From assembly GCA_019237115.1 (NCBI GenBank), contig JAFAHS010000266.1:54255-118254 (forward strand): a stretch of 64,000 bases of DNA, in the 5' to 3' direction. Positions 63,559 to 64,000 of the stretch are shown here, one piece after another. The position numbers and the translations under genes are program-made. A model generated the notes under the pieces. The model saw nothing but the letters and a program-made list of their open reading frames with translations. It ran no database searches and was not told the origin of the DNA. The DNA is from Deltaproteobacteria bacterium. GTDB taxonomy: Bacteria > Desulfobacterota > Binatia > Binatales > Binataceae. Numbering within the stretch: the first letter of the stretch is position 1; every line of letters begins with the position of its first letter.

Positions 63559-64000
63559 TCAGCCTCGATCGGCGGATCGACTCATCTGCAGCCCGACCAG
63601 CCTGGCAACCAGGATGGCCAGGTAAAACTGCCCGGTAATACCTTCCGCTACTGCGGCGTAGCGCGCCTGCAGGGATACGGGGGTGATGTCACCGAAGCCG
63701 ATCGTCGATAAGGTCGTAAGACTGAAATATACAAACGTCGGGAAAAGCGGCTGCACGTCCGCCGCCCTAGTCGGGGTCGGGGGACCAGCGAGATTAAATG
63801 CATCGGGTTGGATCTGAAAGAGCACGATATACAAAAGACCCCAGGCCAGCCCCATAAGCAGGTAGACGGAAACCGACATGGCGATGGTTTCGCCGGTCAC
63901 CTCCTTTTGCTTCAGGACGCTCAGGAGCACGCTCCAGGTCACGTAGGCAATGAACAGCAACCAAGCTACCGAACCGAGTACCAACATTCGATGCGTCGGG
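63559..64000 (-). CDS. Two-TM ion channel family protein (partial at window edge)
   Basis: At least 142 aa, reading into the window edge. Two or three hydrophobic segments (SVAWLLFIAYVTWSVLL, SVYLLMGLAWGLLYIVLF, FYLAILVARLVGLQM) flank a pore loop, VYFSLTTLSTIGFGDITPVS, whose TIGFGD is the potassium-channel selectivity filter. An ATG at 63987 is in frame, but no stop lies between it and the edge, so the real start is probably outside the window. No cytoplasmic regulatory domain follows. Likely a small K+ channel in the inner membrane. Confidence 0.82.
   Translation of the reverse strand, partial: PTHRMLVLGSVAWLLFIAYVTWSVLLSVLKQKEVTGETIAMSVSVYLLMGLAWGLLYIVLFQIQPDAFNLAGPPTPTRAADVQPLFPTFVYFSLTTLSTIGFGDITPVSLQARYAAVAEGITGQFYLAILVARLVGLQMSRSADRG

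Noticed and set aside
63095..63625. 176-codon plus-strand frame
   Set aside because: Crosses the decayed lipoprotein/DUF4239 locus antisense and the channel gene; composition is not protein-like.

Overview
The window is GC-rich DNA from a Gram-negative bacterium. It carries lipoproteins with lipoboxes, an OmpA-family lipoprotein and periplasmic sensor domains. It has no rRNA, tRNA, CRISPR array or insertion sequence that I can see. Three luciferase-like (F420/FMN type) oxidoreductases, five CaiB/BaiF CoA-transferases, several amidohydrolases, a P450, a Baeyer-Villiger-type monooxygenase and a Rieske oxygenase point to a metabolically versatile soil or aquatic heterotroph. The gene mix would suit an uncultured lineage such as Binatota, but that placement is inference; no marker gene is present. 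About 55 protein genes are supported.

Layout. 1-3317: divergent Ku and LigD, a bacterial non-homologous end-joining pair. 3479-8718: acyl-CoA dehydrogenase-like flavoprotein, ArsR regulator, acyl-CoA synthetase and amidase. 8715-12869: a frameshifted rhamnonate-dehydratase-like enolase, a frameshifted four-helix protein, a lipoprotein, an LLM oxidoreductase and a frameshifted secreted protein. 12945-19145: DUF35/thiolase-like pair, two more LLM oxidoreductases, a dienelactone hydrolase and an MFS transporter. 19429-22707: secreted protein, ADP-forming acyl-CoA synthetase and GYD protein. 22945-38698: an acyl-CoA-centred accessory region with five class III CoA-transferases, an amidohydrolase, a P450, a tannase/feruloyl esterase, a VOC protein, a CocE-type hydrolase and two enoyl-CoA hydratases. 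38946-41367: GH88-like hydrolase and amidohydrolase.

41754-46790 is the most system-like block: a STAS antagonist, a metallo-beta-lactamase-fold hydrolase, a CHASE2-PP2C phosphatase, an OmpA lipoprotein, a FecR-domain protein and an RsbW-like ATPase. Together they have the parts of an envelope-sensing partner-switching circuit with no sigma factor beside it.

47011-50687: monooxygenase and D-aminoacylase-like amidohydrolase, separated by a strong terminator hairpin. 50971-51309: a small cysteine-rich secreted protein. 51807-59727: an aromatic-degradation cluster with a LigB-type ring-cleavage dioxygenase, Rid protein, Rieske oxygenase, carboxylesterase, dehydrogenase, VOC protein, HpcH/HpaI aldolase and LigJ hydratase, in which LigJ and the aldolase fit the lower 4,5-cleavage pathway of gallate or protocatechuate. 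59902-64000: frameshifted O-methyltransferase, GAF histidine kinase, a decayed chimera of a lipoprotein and a DUF4239 membrane protein, and a two-TM ion channel cut by the window edge.

Four otherwise normal genes carry single-base frameshifts and one locus is clearly decayed. Either the sequence contains indel errors or these genes are degenerating; raw reads would decide.
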